The notes beneath the pieces are model-generated. The model saw only the letters and a program-made list of their open reading frames with translations, did no database searches and was not told the DNA's origin. A stretch of 64,000 bases of DNA from Paractinoplanes bogorensis (lineage in GTDB: Bacteria > Actinomycetota > Actinomycetes > Mycobacteriales > Micromonosporaceae), in assembly GCF_018829635.1 (NCBI RefSeq), contig NZ_JAHKKG010000004.1, positions 372,001 through 436,000 of the forward strand, read 5' to 3'. Position numbers and translations under genes: made by a program. Shown in pieces: positions 8,552 through 16,875 of this stretch (position 1 is its first letter; the number at the start of each line of letters is the position of its first letter).

Positions 8552-9128
8552 CGACCGGGCCGGCCGGCTCGTAGGTGGCCAGCGTGACGCCCTTGCTCGT
8601 GGTGCCGCTGGAGACCAGTCGCAATGTGCCCGGCTCGCGGAACAGCCGCTTGCCCGTCCCGAGCACGACCGGGGTGATGACCAGGTGCAGCCGGTCGATC
8701 AGGCCCGCCTGCCAGAGCGTGCCGACCAGGTCGGGGCTGCCGTGGACCTGCAGCTCGGGACCGTCGGTCTGCTTGAGCGCGGCCACCTGCGCCGGCACGT
8801 CGCCGTCGAGCAGCACGGATCGCTGCCACGGCAGGTCGGGCGTGCCGCGGGAGGCGACATACTTGGTGGCCTCGTTCAGCGGCTTCGACCCGGCCTCTTC
8901 GGGCGCGGTGGGCCAGTAGGCGGCGAGGATGTCGTACGTCCCGCGCCCGAGCAACAGGTCGAACGGCTTGCTCATGAACCCGGCCAGGAACGCGCCGACC
9001 TCCTCGTCGGAGAAGGGCGCGAGCCATCCCCCGTACGGGAAACTCCGGCTCGGATCTTCGGTCGGTGAGGCGGGGGACTGCAGCACCCCATCGAGGCTGA
9101 CCGACTCGACGACAACGAGTTCTCTCAC
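8532..9128 (-). CDS. Dihydrofolate reductase-like (RibD C-terminal) protein
   Basis: 198 residues, start at GTG 9128 overlapping the stop of the upstream SRPBCC gene. The fold is recognisable from VVVESVSLDGVLQSP at the start, LLLGRGTYDILAAYWP near residue 75, a HGSPDLVGTLWQAGLIDRLH segment and the strand VITPVVLGTGKRLF. This is the stand-alone RibD_C/YyaP group. True DHFR or riboflavin function is unlikely to be essential here; members often accompany ArsR-SRPBCC operons, as in this case. It converges on the amidohydrolase with a 20-base overlap. Confidence 0.85.
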   Translation of the reverse strand: MRELVVVESVSLDGVLQSPASPTEDPSRSFPYGGWLAPFSDEEVGAFLAGFMSKPFDLLLGRGTYDILAAYWPTAPEEAGSKPLNEATKYVASRGTPDLPWQRSVLLDGDVPAQVAALKQTDGPELQVHGSPDLVGTLWQAGLIDRLHLVITPVVLGTGKRLFREPGTLRLVSSGTTSKGVTLATYEPAGPVVTGSML

Positions 9129-9616
9129 GGCTGCTCCTTCAGAATGGCGTCGATCTGGCCGGCCGCCAGGCGCAGACCGTCCTCCATGCCCATGCGGGCC
9201 TGCTGGTGGAGGGCATCGAGGCTGGTGAACGCCGACCTGACCGTCATCCGGGTGCGGTCGCCGTCGGCCGCGAACGTGACCACGGCGTGGGTCGGTTGCG
9301 GCTCCGGCACGGGAGTGCCCTGCTGGTCGGCGAAACCGTCGTCGAACTCGAGGCTGCGCGGCTCGTCGATCGCGGTGAACTGCCACCAGCCGTGGGCGCG
9401 GGTGCCGTCGGGGCCGGTCATGTAATAGGTCGCCCGGCCGCCCACCCGGAAGTCGTGCTCGTCGAAGGTGGCCGGCCAGTCCGGTGGCCCCCACCATCGT
9501 TCCAGCTGTCGTGGGTCGGCGAAGACCTGCCACACCCGTACGGGCGGTGCCTCGAACTCGGCGGTGAGCGCCACGGTCAGCGCTTCCTCGTCACGGTGCA
9601 CGTCCAGCACTGGCAT
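9125..9616 (-). CDS. SRPBCC (AHSA1/START-like) protein
   Basis: 163 residues with the AHSA1 features: FEAPPVRVWQVFADPRQLER then WWGPPDW at about 30-45, a FRVGGRATYYM strand and the C-terminal long helix ending LAAGQIDAILKEQ. It forms a hydrophobic-cavity fold that binds small lipophilic ligands. It is second in the operon ArsR, SRPBCC, DHFR-like. Its start overlaps the end of the ArsR gene by 26 bases, and its stop overlaps the next start (GTGA). Confidence 0.88.
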   Translation of the reverse strand: MPVLDVHRDEEALTVALTAEFEAPPVRVWQVFADPRQLERWWGPPDWPATFDEHDFRVGGRATYYMTGPDGTRAHGWWQFTAIDEPRSLEFDDGFADQQGTPVPEPQPTHAVVTFAADGDRTRMTVRSAFTSLDALHQQARMGMEDGLRLAAGQIDAILKEQP

Positions 9617-9932
9617 CGCTGTCTCCTCGGATGATGTCGTCGATGCCGCGGACCCGGTGCCGCCAGAGCCCCTCGAGCTCGGTCAGCACGCCACCCGCCC
9701 GCCGCAGCGCCGCGACGTCACCGTGCACGACCTGCTCACGGCCGCGACGTTCCTTGGTGACGAGCCCGGCCGACGCCAGCACGGCCACGTGTTTCTGCAC
9801 GGCGGCGAAGCTCATCGGATAGAGCCGCGCCAGCGCCGAGACCGACTGGCCCTCGTGCAGGACCCGGGCGAGGATGTCGCGTCGGGTCGCATCGGCGAGC
9901 GCCTGGAACACGCGATCGGCATCTACAACCAT
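9591..9932 (-). CDS. ArsR family transcriptional regulator
   Basis: 113 residues. The winged helix-turn-helix runs over about residues 5-85: DRVFQALADATRRDILARVL, then the recognition helix SFAAVQKHVAVLASAGLV and wing KERRGREQ. There are no metal-binding cysteines, so it is the non-metal ArsR type usually paired with SRPBCC proteins. A perfect palindrome covers its start codon, which points to autoregulation of the three-gene operon. Confidence 0.9.
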   Translation of the reverse strand: MVVDADRVFQALADATRRDILARVLHEGQSVSALARLYPMSFAAVQKHVAVLASAGLVTKERRGREQVVHGDVAALRRAGGVLTELEGLWRHRVRGIDDIIRGDSDASAGRAP

Positions 9933-9941
9933 TTGGTTGTA
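9924..9941. promoter_or_regulatory. Perfect palindrome over the ArsR start codon
   Basis: TACAACCA-TT-TGGTTGTA, 8-base arms, contains the ATG (9932-9930, minus strand) of the ArsR gene. Such a position would let the repressor block its own operon. The neighbouring flavin-enzyme-like gene at 9956 ends just upstream. Confidence 0.75.
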
Positions 9942-9955
9942 CGTTATCAGGCCGC

Positions 9956-10459
9956 TCAGCCCAGCCGGAAGCGCGTCTGGCTGTACGGCTCGCCCTTGCC
10001 GAACGCGAGCACCTTGGCCGGGGCGACCCCGAAGACGTACGCGGTGTGCTCCTCGTCCTGCCGGAAGCCGCCTTCGACCACCTCGTAGTCCCAGTTCAGG
10101 CGCTCTTTCCAGAGCCGCGCGAGCTCCGTCAGCAGGGCGGCGCCGGTCACCTTCACCGCCTTGCCCTCGACCATCACGTCGAGGCCCTCGTCCTGCTTGT
10201 CGGTGCCGGTCGTGAGCACCACGTTGGGGTTGGCGCGCAGATTGACGGCCTTCTGCTCGGCCGGCCCGGTGCAGAAATGCAGACTGCCCGCCGTCCAGAC
10301 GGCGGGCAGAGGCGTGACATGGGGGCGTCCGTCGGTGCGGACGGTGGACAGCCAGAAGATCTTTGCGCTGGTCAGCGTGTCGTCCACATCGGACCACGGA
10401 CGCGCCGTGGCGCCGGGGGAGCTGAATCCGGGATGGAGTTCGCCGAGAGGTTCGCTCAT
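9956..10459 (-). CDS. Pyridoxamine 5'-phosphate oxidase-like (split beta-barrel) flavoprotein
   Basis: 167 residues. It has the PNPOx-like pattern AKIFWLSTVRTDGRPHVTPLPAVW at about 32-55, a cofactor strand LHFCTGPAEQKAVNLRANPNV and a buried strand VMVEGKAVKV. Actinomycete members bind FMN or F420 and reduce or bind small compounds; true PdxH residues for PLP synthesis are not evident. It ends 23 bases before the ArsR start on the same strand but is outside the coupled cluster. Confidence 0.8.
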   Translation of the reverse strand: MSEPLGELHPGFSSPGATARPWSDVDDTLTSAKIFWLSTVRTDGRPHVTPLPAVWTAGSLHFCTGPAEQKAVNLRANPNVVLTTGTDKQDEGLDVMVEGKAVKVTGAALLTELARLWKERLNWDYEVVEGGFRQDEEHTAYVFGVAPAKVLAFGKGEPYSQTRFRLG

Positions 10460-10469
10460 CCCGGCGATT

Positions 10470-10859
10470 CTAGTAGCGGTAGTGGCGCGCCGCGGCCGGC
10501 TCGGTCTTCGGCGTCGGCGTGCCCGACCAGCGGTTCCGTGCCGAGTTGGAACCCGCCTTGCGGCGCGACGACGGCTTCGGCGCGACCTCGACGCCGGGCC
10601 GGGGCTCGATCTGCTCGACCGAGGACACGACGACCACGGAGGCCGACCCCTCGCCGAGCATGCGCATCGCCGCTTCCCAGTCGCCGGGGATCACACCGAC
10701 GACGTTGTAACGGCGGGCGGAGCAGTAGTCCAGGCACCGGGCGGCGCTGGCACTGTAGTTCTCCGGGCGGACGTAAATCACCGCGTTGACCACCGGGTCG
10801 TTCCCCTCACCCTGCTGCGCAGCTGTCATGACGTAGTTCGATATCCGAACGAGATCCAC
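10470..10859 (-). CDS. Degenerate serine-recombinase-like (resolvase fold) protein
   Basis: 129 residues. Residues 22-85 follow the serine resolvase N-terminal pattern (NAVIYVRPENYSASAARCLDY, then CSARRYNVVGVIPGD and a VVVVSSVEQ strand) but the catalytic Ser-Arg environment (YxRVS) is changed to YVRPE and no DNA-binding zinc or recombinase domain follows. The C-terminal 45 residues are basic, proline-rich and likely disordered. It is probably not an active recombinase. The start is a GTG at 10859 without a clear ribosome site; ATG at 10829 is an alternative. The assignment rests on pattern recognition only. Confidence 0.5.
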   Translation of the reverse strand: MDLVRISNYVMTAAQQGEGNDPVVNAVIYVRPENYSASAARCLDYCSARRYNVVGVIPGDWEAAMRMLGEGSASVVVVSSVEQIEPRPGVEVAPKPSSRRKAGSNSARNRWSGTPTPKTEPAAARHYRY

Positions 10860-11098
10860 CTAAACACTTCCGTCACCATGTGCGCATCCGCTGTTATGGA
10901 TAAGTGATCGGACGATTCACTCGCATCGACCGCGATCGGTCTTCTCGGACCGGCCGACCGGTCAATTTCCCGGTTTGGTGTTGCTTTCAACTATTGAGTC
11001 GGGAAGACTGCGAACCCACGAACATGACGTGGATTCACTTTCCGCGGTGAACTGTCCCCTCACGACTCTCTACTGACGGACAGCTATGCCGCCGGCGG

Positions 11099-11569
11099 TC
11101 AGACGCGGGTGAGCAACACGGTCGCGACCTGCTTGGACACCTCGAGATTGGTGTCCTCGTCGTCGCCGTGGGAATAGACGTCGATCTGGGTTGTGCCGGC
11201 GAGCACGTAGAGGTGATTGTCGTTCCAGTACGCGTCCTCGCCCAGCCCGGAGATCTCGCGTGCGTCGGTGGTGACGACCTCGAAATCGGCGCGCGTGGTG
11301 CGGGTCAGGAACACGGCGAGCTGGCCGTCGGCCTGGTTCCACTGGCAGTACGCCGGATCCTCGTCGACCCCGGTCACCTCGCGGCCGGTCAGCTGGGTGA
11401 CCTCGGCGCGGCTGAGGAGCGTACAGGGAAACGGAATGTGATCTTCTGCTGGTCCGAGGCCACTGCGGGCGGCCGGGGTGCGGGCCGGGGGCGACGCCGA
11501 GGCGAGGATCCCGCAGCCGCCGGTGAGGGCGAGCGCGAGGACGGAGGCGACGACGCGCGGGCTTCGCAT
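11099..11569 (-). CDS. DUF3558-like lipoprotein
   Basis: 156 residues. A lipoprotein signal (MRSPRVVASVLALALTGGC) places the lipidated cysteine at residue 19. The mature part has CTLLSRAEVTQLTG and a partner cysteine in AYCQW, the pattern of the actinobacterial DUF3558 surface lipoproteins. Function unknown. It is divergent from the kinase-like gene at 11687, 117 bases apart, and about 240 bases separate its stop from the next gene. Confidence 0.75.
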   Translation of the reverse strand: MRSPRVVASVLALALTGGCGILASASPPARTPAARSGLGPAEDHIPFPCTLLSRAEVTQLTGREVTGVDEDPAYCQWNQADGQLAVFLTRTTRADFEVVTTDAREISGLGEDAYWNDNHLYVLAGTTQIDVYSHGDDEDTNLEVSKQVATVLLTRV

Positions 11570-11686
11570 GCGGATCAGGTTCCAGGCTGCGGATGTCCCG
11601 CGTCGAGGGGCGACGGCGACATTCAGCCGTCAGGGCGACGGCCCAACTCGGTCGACAGGGGCGGCCAGTTCGGCTGTGATGGCCGG

Positions 11687-12526
11687 GTGGAGATCACGAC
11701 ATCGCTGGTGCGGACGCTGGTCGACCGGCAGTTCCCGCAGTGGACCGACCGTCCGTTGACGCTGGTCGACCCGGCCGGCTCCGACCACGTGATCCACCGC
11801 CTGGGTGACGATTTCTCCGTACGCCTGCCACGCCACGCCGGAGCGGTCGACCAGGCGAAACTCGAGTTCGAGTGGTTGCCGCGGCTGGCCCCGCACCTGC
11901 CCCTGGCCATCCCGTCGCCGGTCGCGGTCGGCGAACCCGATCTCGGCTATCCGTGGCACTGGTCGGTCTCGCGCTGGCTCGAGGGCTCGGTCGCGACGGT
12001 CGACGACGACTCGCCCGCGGTCGCCGTGGCGCTGGCCGATTTTCTGCTGGCGTTGCAGTCGCGGCCGACCGGGTCGCTCGGTTCGGGGCGCCCGCTGGGC
12101 GATCGCGACGCGGCCGTCCGGGAAGCCATCACCCAGGTGGCCGGCGTCTTCGATGCCGGCGCGCTGACCGAGGTGTGGGAGGCGGCTCTGGCCGCGCCCG
12201 CGTGGGACCGCCCGCCGGTGTGCTTCCACGGCGACTTCCACAGCGGCAACCTGCTCACTGCGGGCGGCCGGGTGACCGCGGTCATCGACTTCGGCGGCCT
12301 GGGCGCGGGCGACCCGGCGCGCGACCTGATGATGCCGTTCACCCTGATGTCCGCGGCCAACCGGACCATCTTCCGCGACCGCCTCGGCGTCGACGACGCC
12401 ACGTGGGCGCGCGGCCGGGGCTGGAACCTGGCCGGCGGGCTCAACGCGTACTGCTCCTACGCCGCCGTCAGCCCACGCGTGGCCGCCGCGACGACGCGCC
12501 AGATCACCGCGGCCCTGGCCGGCTGA
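11687..12526 (+). CDS. Aminoglycoside phosphotransferase (APH)-like kinase
   Basis: 279 residues from a GTG at 11687. The catalytic loop is HGDFHSGNLL at about 184-193 and the metal motif IDFGGLGAGDP follows. These match APH/choline-kinase-like enzymes of the macrolide 2'-phosphotransferase type. An upstream open frame exists but lacks family similarity, so this start is preferred. Substrate is unknown; many such genes in soil actinomycetes are not resistance genes. It is convergent with the RHIM module, 8 bases away. Confidence 0.85.
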   Translation: MEITTSLVRTLVDRQFPQWTDRPLTLVDPAGSDHVIHRLGDDFSVRLPRHAGAVDQAKLEFEWLPRLAPHLPLAIPSPVAVGEPDLGYPWHWSVSRWLEGSVATVDDDSPAVAVALADFLLALQSRPTGSLGSGRPLGDRDAAVREAITQVAGVFDAGALTEVWEAALAAPAWDRPPVCFHGDFHSGNLLTAGGRVTAVIDFGGLGAGDPARDLMMPFTLMSAANRTIFRDRLGVDDATWARGRGWNLAGGLNAYCSYAAVSPRVAAATTRQITAALAG

Positions 12527-12534
12527 CCCGGACG

Positions 12535-12879
12535 TCAGCTGAAGTAGTTCGTCTGATCCCCGTCGCCGGTATGCACACCCTGACTATCGATGATCGTGAC
12601 CTGGGCGGGCGGCCGCCGGGTCGCTTTGAGGAGAGCGTGAGCCTGGCGGACGATCTCGGGGTCAGCGAGCGCGCCGGACTCCTCGAGCGCCTGCTCCAAC
12701 TCGTGGGCAGACAGGATCGGTTTTTCGGCACGACTTCCCAACCGCTTCGCCACCAGGCTCTTCAACGTGTTGTAAGCGTCCGTGACGGCGGCGGTCGCCG
12801 TGTTGGAGGCACCGGCGGCCGCACCCGCGGCCAGCGCCGCGACAATGACATCGAGTTCGGACAATTTCTCCTCCGTCAC
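12535..12879 (-). CDS. RHIM-like amyloid-motif protein (small partner)
   Basis: 114 residues, start at GTG 12879 overlapping the stop of the larger partner (GTGA). Residues 7-47 form a glycine/alanine-rich amphipathic helix region (DVIVAALAAGAAAGASNT, then DAYNTLKSLV) characteristic of a group of actinobacterial small proteins; a helical middle part follows. The last 15 residues hold SQGVHTGDGDQTNYF, which resembles the RHIM/bacterial amyloid signalling consensus G-V/I-Q-V/I-G-D-x-N-x-Q-x-x-x-F. In known systems such a motif forms amyloid contacts that activate an N-terminal effector. A membrane or pore role for the N-terminal part is inference. Confidence 0.75.
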   Translation of the reverse strand: MTEEKLSELDVIVAALAAGAAAGASNTATAAVTDAYNTLKSLVAKRLGSRAEKPILSAHELEQALEESGALADPEIVRQAHALLKATRRPPAQVTIIDSQGVHTGDGDQTNYFS

Positions 12880-14162
12880 TTGACCCGCGGCTTGCCGACC
12901 CGCGTCCGTGTCTCGCTGGTGATGACCGAGTCCCATCCGACGCACACGCCGGCCCCGTGTCGAATGGTCAATGCCGGACCCCGCCCGCGCAGCTCAGGAG
13001 TGTCCTGTTGTGCAGCCGCCAGCCCGGCGACCAGTCTGTCCGGGACCAGCGCGCTGACGTCGGTGGCATCCACGGCCTGCCGCACCGCACGGCGCAGGGC
13101 ACGCATGGTCTCGGGCGTGCCACCGGACTCGTGGCACAGGTGAATGGCGTGCTGCACCCTCGGCGCCGAGGCCAGGGGGCCCAGGGTGACCGAGCACGAA
13201 CCGATCCGATGCTGGAAGACGTTGCGCTGGTGATTTCCGACGCCGACGACCACTCCGCTCGAGTGCGTGATGGTTGTTCGCATGTCTTCGGCACCGGCCG
13301 CCCGTACGGGATCAAGCGGCTGATTCCACGTCTCCTCATTCGTGCTCGGGTTGTAGCGGAGCAGTTCCGCGATCTCGACGACCGGGCGTTCGACGGCACA
13401 GTCGTGCACCACGTGCACGGTGTTGCCGACCCCGTACGTCACGCCGCGGCTCCGCCGGACGGTGAGCTCTTCGACGGGCCGGCGCCCCGGTCGCCCGTCA
13501 ACGCTGCCGTCCGGGGCCGGGAGCACGCTGATCTCCGGTGCGCCCCGTCGTTCGAGCTCTCCGATGGCGCGGTCGAGCCGGGCGATGAACCGGCTCGCAT
13601 CGTCGTCCTCGCGGAGGTCCCGGGCGCCGAGGTCGCGACAGACGCCGGCGATGTCGCCGAGACAAGCGTCGACATCGGTGCGGAGCAGTTCGGTCTGCTT
13701 CTCGAACACCCGGTCCGGGTTCTCGACCAGGGGCAGCTCGCGGACCCGCTCGATGAGGCCGCCGATCGACTCGATCTGGGCCTCGACGGTCGGCAATCGC
13801 TGCGCGAACCGCTCCGCCTCGGCCGAGAGCTCCTGCACGGATTCCCACCGCGGGACGGGATCAGGCGCTGGCCGGACCTCGCGTTCGCGGTGAGTCGCCA
13901 GTTCTTTGAACAATGAAGCCAGCGGGGAGTCTGCCTTCGATGGCAGGACCTCATCGAACTCACGTGACCCGGCCCAAGGCGGCGCCACGATGCCGGAGAT
14001 CTCACGCAAACCGGCAACCCGTGGCGGCCTGGGGTCGGACTCCGGTGGCGGTGGAGGTGGTGGCTGAACGGGGATCGGAGGCATCCCTGGTTGATGGACC
14101 TGCTTCGGGCCATAGATCTCTTTCAAACGGACCCCCGGGACGTTGGACGCTCCACCGAGCAT
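12876..14162 (-). CDS. Large partner with three RHIM-like repeats and coiled helices
   Basis: 428 residues; ATG at 14162 has GGAAAG 8 bases upstream. No catalytic domain was recognised. Order: disordered N-terminus with seven consecutive prolines (34-40); helical, probably coiled-coil part (105-205); then three related short motifs, RGVTYGVGNTVHVVHD (239-254), SGVVVGVGNHQRNVFQHR (302-319) and AGVCVGWDSVITSETRTR (404-421). Each keeps G-V-x-x-G-x-x-N/D and matches the end motif of the downstream small protein. The gene lies 43 bases after the nucleobase permease and overlaps the small partner. A scaffold or sensor that nucleates amyloid assembly is the natural guess, unproven. Confidence 0.65.
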   Translation of the reverse strand: MLGGASNVPGVRLKEIYGPKQVHQPGMPPIPVQPPPPPPPESDPRPPRVAGLREISGIVAPPWAGSREFDEVLPSKADSPLASLFKELATHREREVRPAPDPVPRWESVQELSAEAERFAQRLPTVEAQIESIGGLIERVRELPLVENPDRVFEKQTELLRTDVDACLGDIAGVCRDLGARDLREDDDASRFIARLDRAIGELERRGAPEISVLPAPDGSVDGRPGRRPVEELTVRRSRGVTYGVGNTVHVVHDCAVERPVVEIAELLRYNPSTNEETWNQPLDPVRAAGAEDMRTTITHSSGVVVGVGNHQRNVFQHRIGSCSVTLGPLASAPRVQHAIHLCHESGGTPETMRALRRAVRQAVDATDVSALVPDRLVAGLAAAQQDTPELRGRGPALTIRHGAGVCVGWDSVITSETRTRVGKPRVK

Positions 14163-14205
14163 CGCAACGCTTTCCGGGGAATGGTGCGACTTACGTGTGC
14201 CAGTC

Positions 14206-15603
14206 CTACTGCGCGGAGCGGTCGCGGCCCCTCTGCAATGAGAAGAACAGCAGGTAAAGCAGGGCCGCCACGACGAAGCCGACCTCGAACGTGATGTCGC
14301 CCAGTGCGGGCCAGGCCGACGGCGCCGGGCCGACATATTCGCTCTGGTTGGAGAACAGCCAGATCGAGACGACCATGCCGGCGGCCATCGCGACCGCGCC
14401 CGACCACGGGTTGTGCGACTTGTCGTACAGGTAGGAATCGACCTGCTCGCCGCGGCGCAGGAACCAGTCGGTCAGGTAGACGGCCAGCCACGGGCCGATC
14501 CAGTAGGCGATGATCAGCAGGAAGCTCTCGTACTTGTGCCCGGCGTCCTTCAGGCCCGACCAGGCGAGCAGGAAACCGAGCACGCCGAACGCGCCCGACA
14601 CGATGGCCCGGCGCAGCCCGGACGGCACGTTGATGCCCAGGGCCAGGAACGACATCGAGCCCGAATAGATGTTGATCGCGTTCGCGCTGATCGCGCCGAG
14701 CGTGATGGCCAGCAGGGTCAGGTCGGCCATCAGGGACGGCAGGTGGCTGGTGAACGCCTCGGTCGGGTTCTCGATGCCGGGCGTGGCGATCGTCGCCGAC
14801 GCGGCACCGACCACCTCGAGGAACACGCAGGAGACGAAGATGCCCAGGCCGGCCCACAGTCCGGTCGCCTTCTTCGAGGTGGTCGCGGGCAGATAGCGGG
14901 TGTAGTCGGTGGCGTACGGGTTCCAGCCCGCCGCGTAGCCGAACGACGCGCCGACCGTGAGCAGGAAGCCGCCGACCCCACCGGTCTGCGCGCTGACCGT
15001 GCCCGGCGTGGCCTTGGACAGCGTGATGATCGCGGTGATCAGGAAGATGACGGCGAGCACGGGAAACGCGTACCGCTCGAACGCCTGCACCAGGTTGTGG
15101 CCGAAGAACGCGATCGCCACCTGCGCCACCACCACGATGACCAGGCACAGCACGTTGGGCAGATCGGTCAGGGTGGCCAGGGCGAGGGCGCCGCTCACGC
15201 TGTTCACGGCGAACCAGCCGATTCCGGCCACGACCGCGTTCAACCCGGCCGGGAGGATGTTGCCGCGATAGCCGAAGCCGATCCGGGACAACACCATTTG
15301 CGGTACGCCCGTGGAGGGCCCCCGCGCCGACAACACGCCGTGCGTCAGCGCGCCGAGGCCGGTGCCGACCACGATCGCCGCGACGGCCTGCCCGAACGTC
15401 TGGCCGAAGTAGAGCACCGAGATGACGCCGACGAAGATGGTCGCGAACTCGAGGTTCGGCGACATCCACGTCCAGAACAGGTTGAGCGGCCGGCCGTGCC
15501 GTTCGTCGAGGGGGATGAATCCGGCGCCGCCGGGCTCGACCGCGGTGACCCGGGCACCGTACGAGCCCTCCCGCACCTCGGCGGGTATCTCCACGACTGT
15601 CAT
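14206..15603 (-). CDS. NCS1 family purine/cytosine permease
   Basis: 465 residues, about 12 transmembrane helices. NCS1 features include the N-terminal DERHGRPLNLFWTWMSPN, the SRIGFGYRGNILP region, the GWNPYATDYTRYLP signature in the middle and NAINIYSGSMSFLALG in helix 8. It imports nucleobases or related heterocycles with H+ or Na+. Start at ATG 15603. It is divergent from the pectate lyase. A link with the cytosine-deaminase-like enzyme 6 kb away is possible but not indicated by operon structure. Confidence 0.9.
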   Translation of the reverse strand: MTVVEIPAEVREGSYGARVTAVEPGGAGFIPLDERHGRPLNLFWTWMSPNLEFATIFVGVISVLYFGQTFGQAVAAIVVGTGLGALTHGVLSARGPSTGVPQMVLSRIGFGYRGNILPAGLNAVVAGIGWFAVNSVSGALALATLTDLPNVLCLVIVVVAQVAIAFFGHNLVQAFERYAFPVLAVIFLITAIITLSKATPGTVSAQTGGVGGFLLTVGASFGYAAGWNPYATDYTRYLPATTSKKATGLWAGLGIFVSCVFLEVVGAASATIATPGIENPTEAFTSHLPSLMADLTLLAITLGAISANAINIYSGSMSFLALGINVPSGLRRAIVSGAFGVLGFLLAWSGLKDAGHKYESFLLIIAYWIGPWLAVYLTDWFLRRGEQVDSYLYDKSHNPWSGAVAMAAGMVVSIWLFSNQSEYVGPAPSAWPALGDITFEVGFVVAALLYLLFFSLQRGRDRSAQ

Positions 15604-15654
15604 TTCCGCAGTAGACGCCCGGCACGTTCCGTGAATATTGCGGGCGCATTGCGT

Positions 15655-15701
15655 GAACGCTTTCGCGGGCCGGCCCGTACCTCTCGCCGACAACTGTCGG
15701 C
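15655..15701. promoter_or_regulatory. Operator-like repeats between permease and pectate lyase
   Basis: Two candidate sites: GAACGCTTTC at 15655-15664, a near-palindrome of the LacI-family type, and GCCGACA-AC-TGTCGGC at 15686-15701, a perfect 7-base-arm inverted repeat 29 bases before the lyase ATG. Either could control the divergent genes. Assignment to a regulator is inference. Confidence 0.45.
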
Positions 15702-15730
15702 TGTGGGGGCTTGATAGTGGAAGGCACGTC

Positions 15731-16468
15731 ATGAGAGGACGAATACTGGCCGGGGCGGTCGCGCTCACGGCAACGGCAGCGGCGGTGATCTTTGCGAACT
15801 TCGCCGACGCGGCGGTCCCACCGGCCGCCGGAGAGCAGGTCGTGACCGAGACCATCCAGGTCAGCGGCGTGTTCGACGGCGGCAACCAGCGTTTCATCGG
15901 CGGGGGCGACCTGGGCGACGGCGGCCAGGACGAGGGTCAGGACCCGCTGTTCGACCTGGCTCCCGGAGCGACCCTGCGCAACGTCATCCTGGGCAGCCCG
16001 GCCGCCGACGGCGTGCACTGCGCCGGCAGCTGCACCCTGAGTGGCGTGCACTGGGAGGACGTCGGCGAGGACGCGGCGACCTTCCGCGGCACCAACGCGA
16101 CCGTGGTGATCGAGGGTGGCAGTGCCACCTCCGCGTCGGACAAGGTGTTCCAGGACAACCGCGGCGCCGGCGGATCGGTGACCATCCGCGACTTCGAGGT
16201 CAGCGACTTCGGCAAGCTCTACCGCTCGTGCGGCAACTGCTCGACCCAGGCCGCCCGCACCGTACGGATCGAGAACGTCACCGCGACGGCACCGGGCGGC
16301 ACCCTGGCCGGCATCAACGTCAACCTGGGCGACCGGCTGACCCTCGCCGGGGTGAGGGCGGACGACGGCATCTCGCTGTGCGACCTGTTCGAGGGCAACG
16401 ACACCGGCGACGAACCCACCAGGATCGGCGAGGGGCCCGACGGGGTGAGCTGCGTTCAGGCGGGGTGA
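15731..16468 (+). CDS. Secreted pectate lyase, PL3 family
   Basis: 245 residues. A signal peptide (MRGRILAGAVALTATAAAV, cleavage near FADAA) precedes a right-handed beta-helix. PL3 features are QDPLFDLAPGATLRNVILG, ADGVHCAGSCTLSGVHWEDV, the ASDKVFQDNRGAG segment and FGKLYRSCGNCS. Members cleave polygalacturonate by Ca2+-dependent beta-elimination. No carbohydrate-binding module is attached. The last 13 bases overlap the convergent universal-stress gene. Divergent from the NCS1 permease. Confidence 0.9.
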   Translation: MRGRILAGAVALTATAAAVIFANFADAAVPPAAGEQVVTETIQVSGVFDGGNQRFIGGGDLGDGGQDEGQDPLFDLAPGATLRNVILGSPAADGVHCAGSCTLSGVHWEDVGEDAATFRGTNATVVIEGGSATSASDKVFQDNRGAGGSVTIRDFEVSDFGKLYRSCGNCSTQAARTVRIENVTATAPGGTLAGINVNLGDRLTLAGVRADDGISLCDLFEGNDTGDEPTRIGEGPDGVSCVQAG

Positions 16469-16875
16469 CCCGGATGGGTGATCACCAGCACCGGCTTCGG
16501 TGACTGTTTGATCAGGTCGAGCGGCACGCTTCCGAGCAGCCGCTCGGCCACCTTGGGCCGGGTGCTCGAACCGGCCACGATGAGGTCGGCGTGGTGCTGC
16601 TTGGCGAAGTCGAGGATGGCCGGAACCGGCCGGCCCGGCAGCACCGCGACGGTCGCCTCGACCCCGGCCTCGGCCAGCCGGCGCGCGATCGAGGTGGCCG
16701 CGGCGTACGCGGAATCGCTGAACACACTGCGGGGAGCGGGAGCCAGCCGCTCGAGCTCGACCGAGTCGGCGGCCACGACCGAGACCGCGGCGCCGGTCTG
16801 TTTCGCGAGGCCGATCACCGCATCGGCGAGCCACGGCTGATCGGCATCGGGCTTGGCGGCTACGACGATTCTCAT
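16456..16875 (-). CDS. Universal stress protein (UspA family)
   Basis: 139 residues, one Usp domain. MRIVVAAKPDAD begins strand 1; the ATP-binding signature appears as VAGSSTRPKVAERLLGSV near residues 101-118, a variant of G-2x-G-9x-G-S with the first glycine kept and the second replaced by threonine, followed by S-P-K-P-V-L-V-I. ATP binding is therefore plausible but not certain. It ends inside the pectate lyase 3' end and is divergent from the APC permease. Confidence 0.85.
   Translation of the reverse strand: MRIVVAAKPDADQPWLADAVIGLAKQTGAAVSVVAADSVELERLAPAPRSVFSDSAYAAATSIARRLAEAGVEATVAVLPGRPVPAILDFAKQHHADLIVAGSSTRPKVAERLLGSVPLDLIKQSPKPVLVITHPGHPA

Noticed and set aside
10860..11098. Possible small RNA or gene in a 239-base gap
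   Set aside because: No strong hairpin, promoter or coding pattern that I could support.
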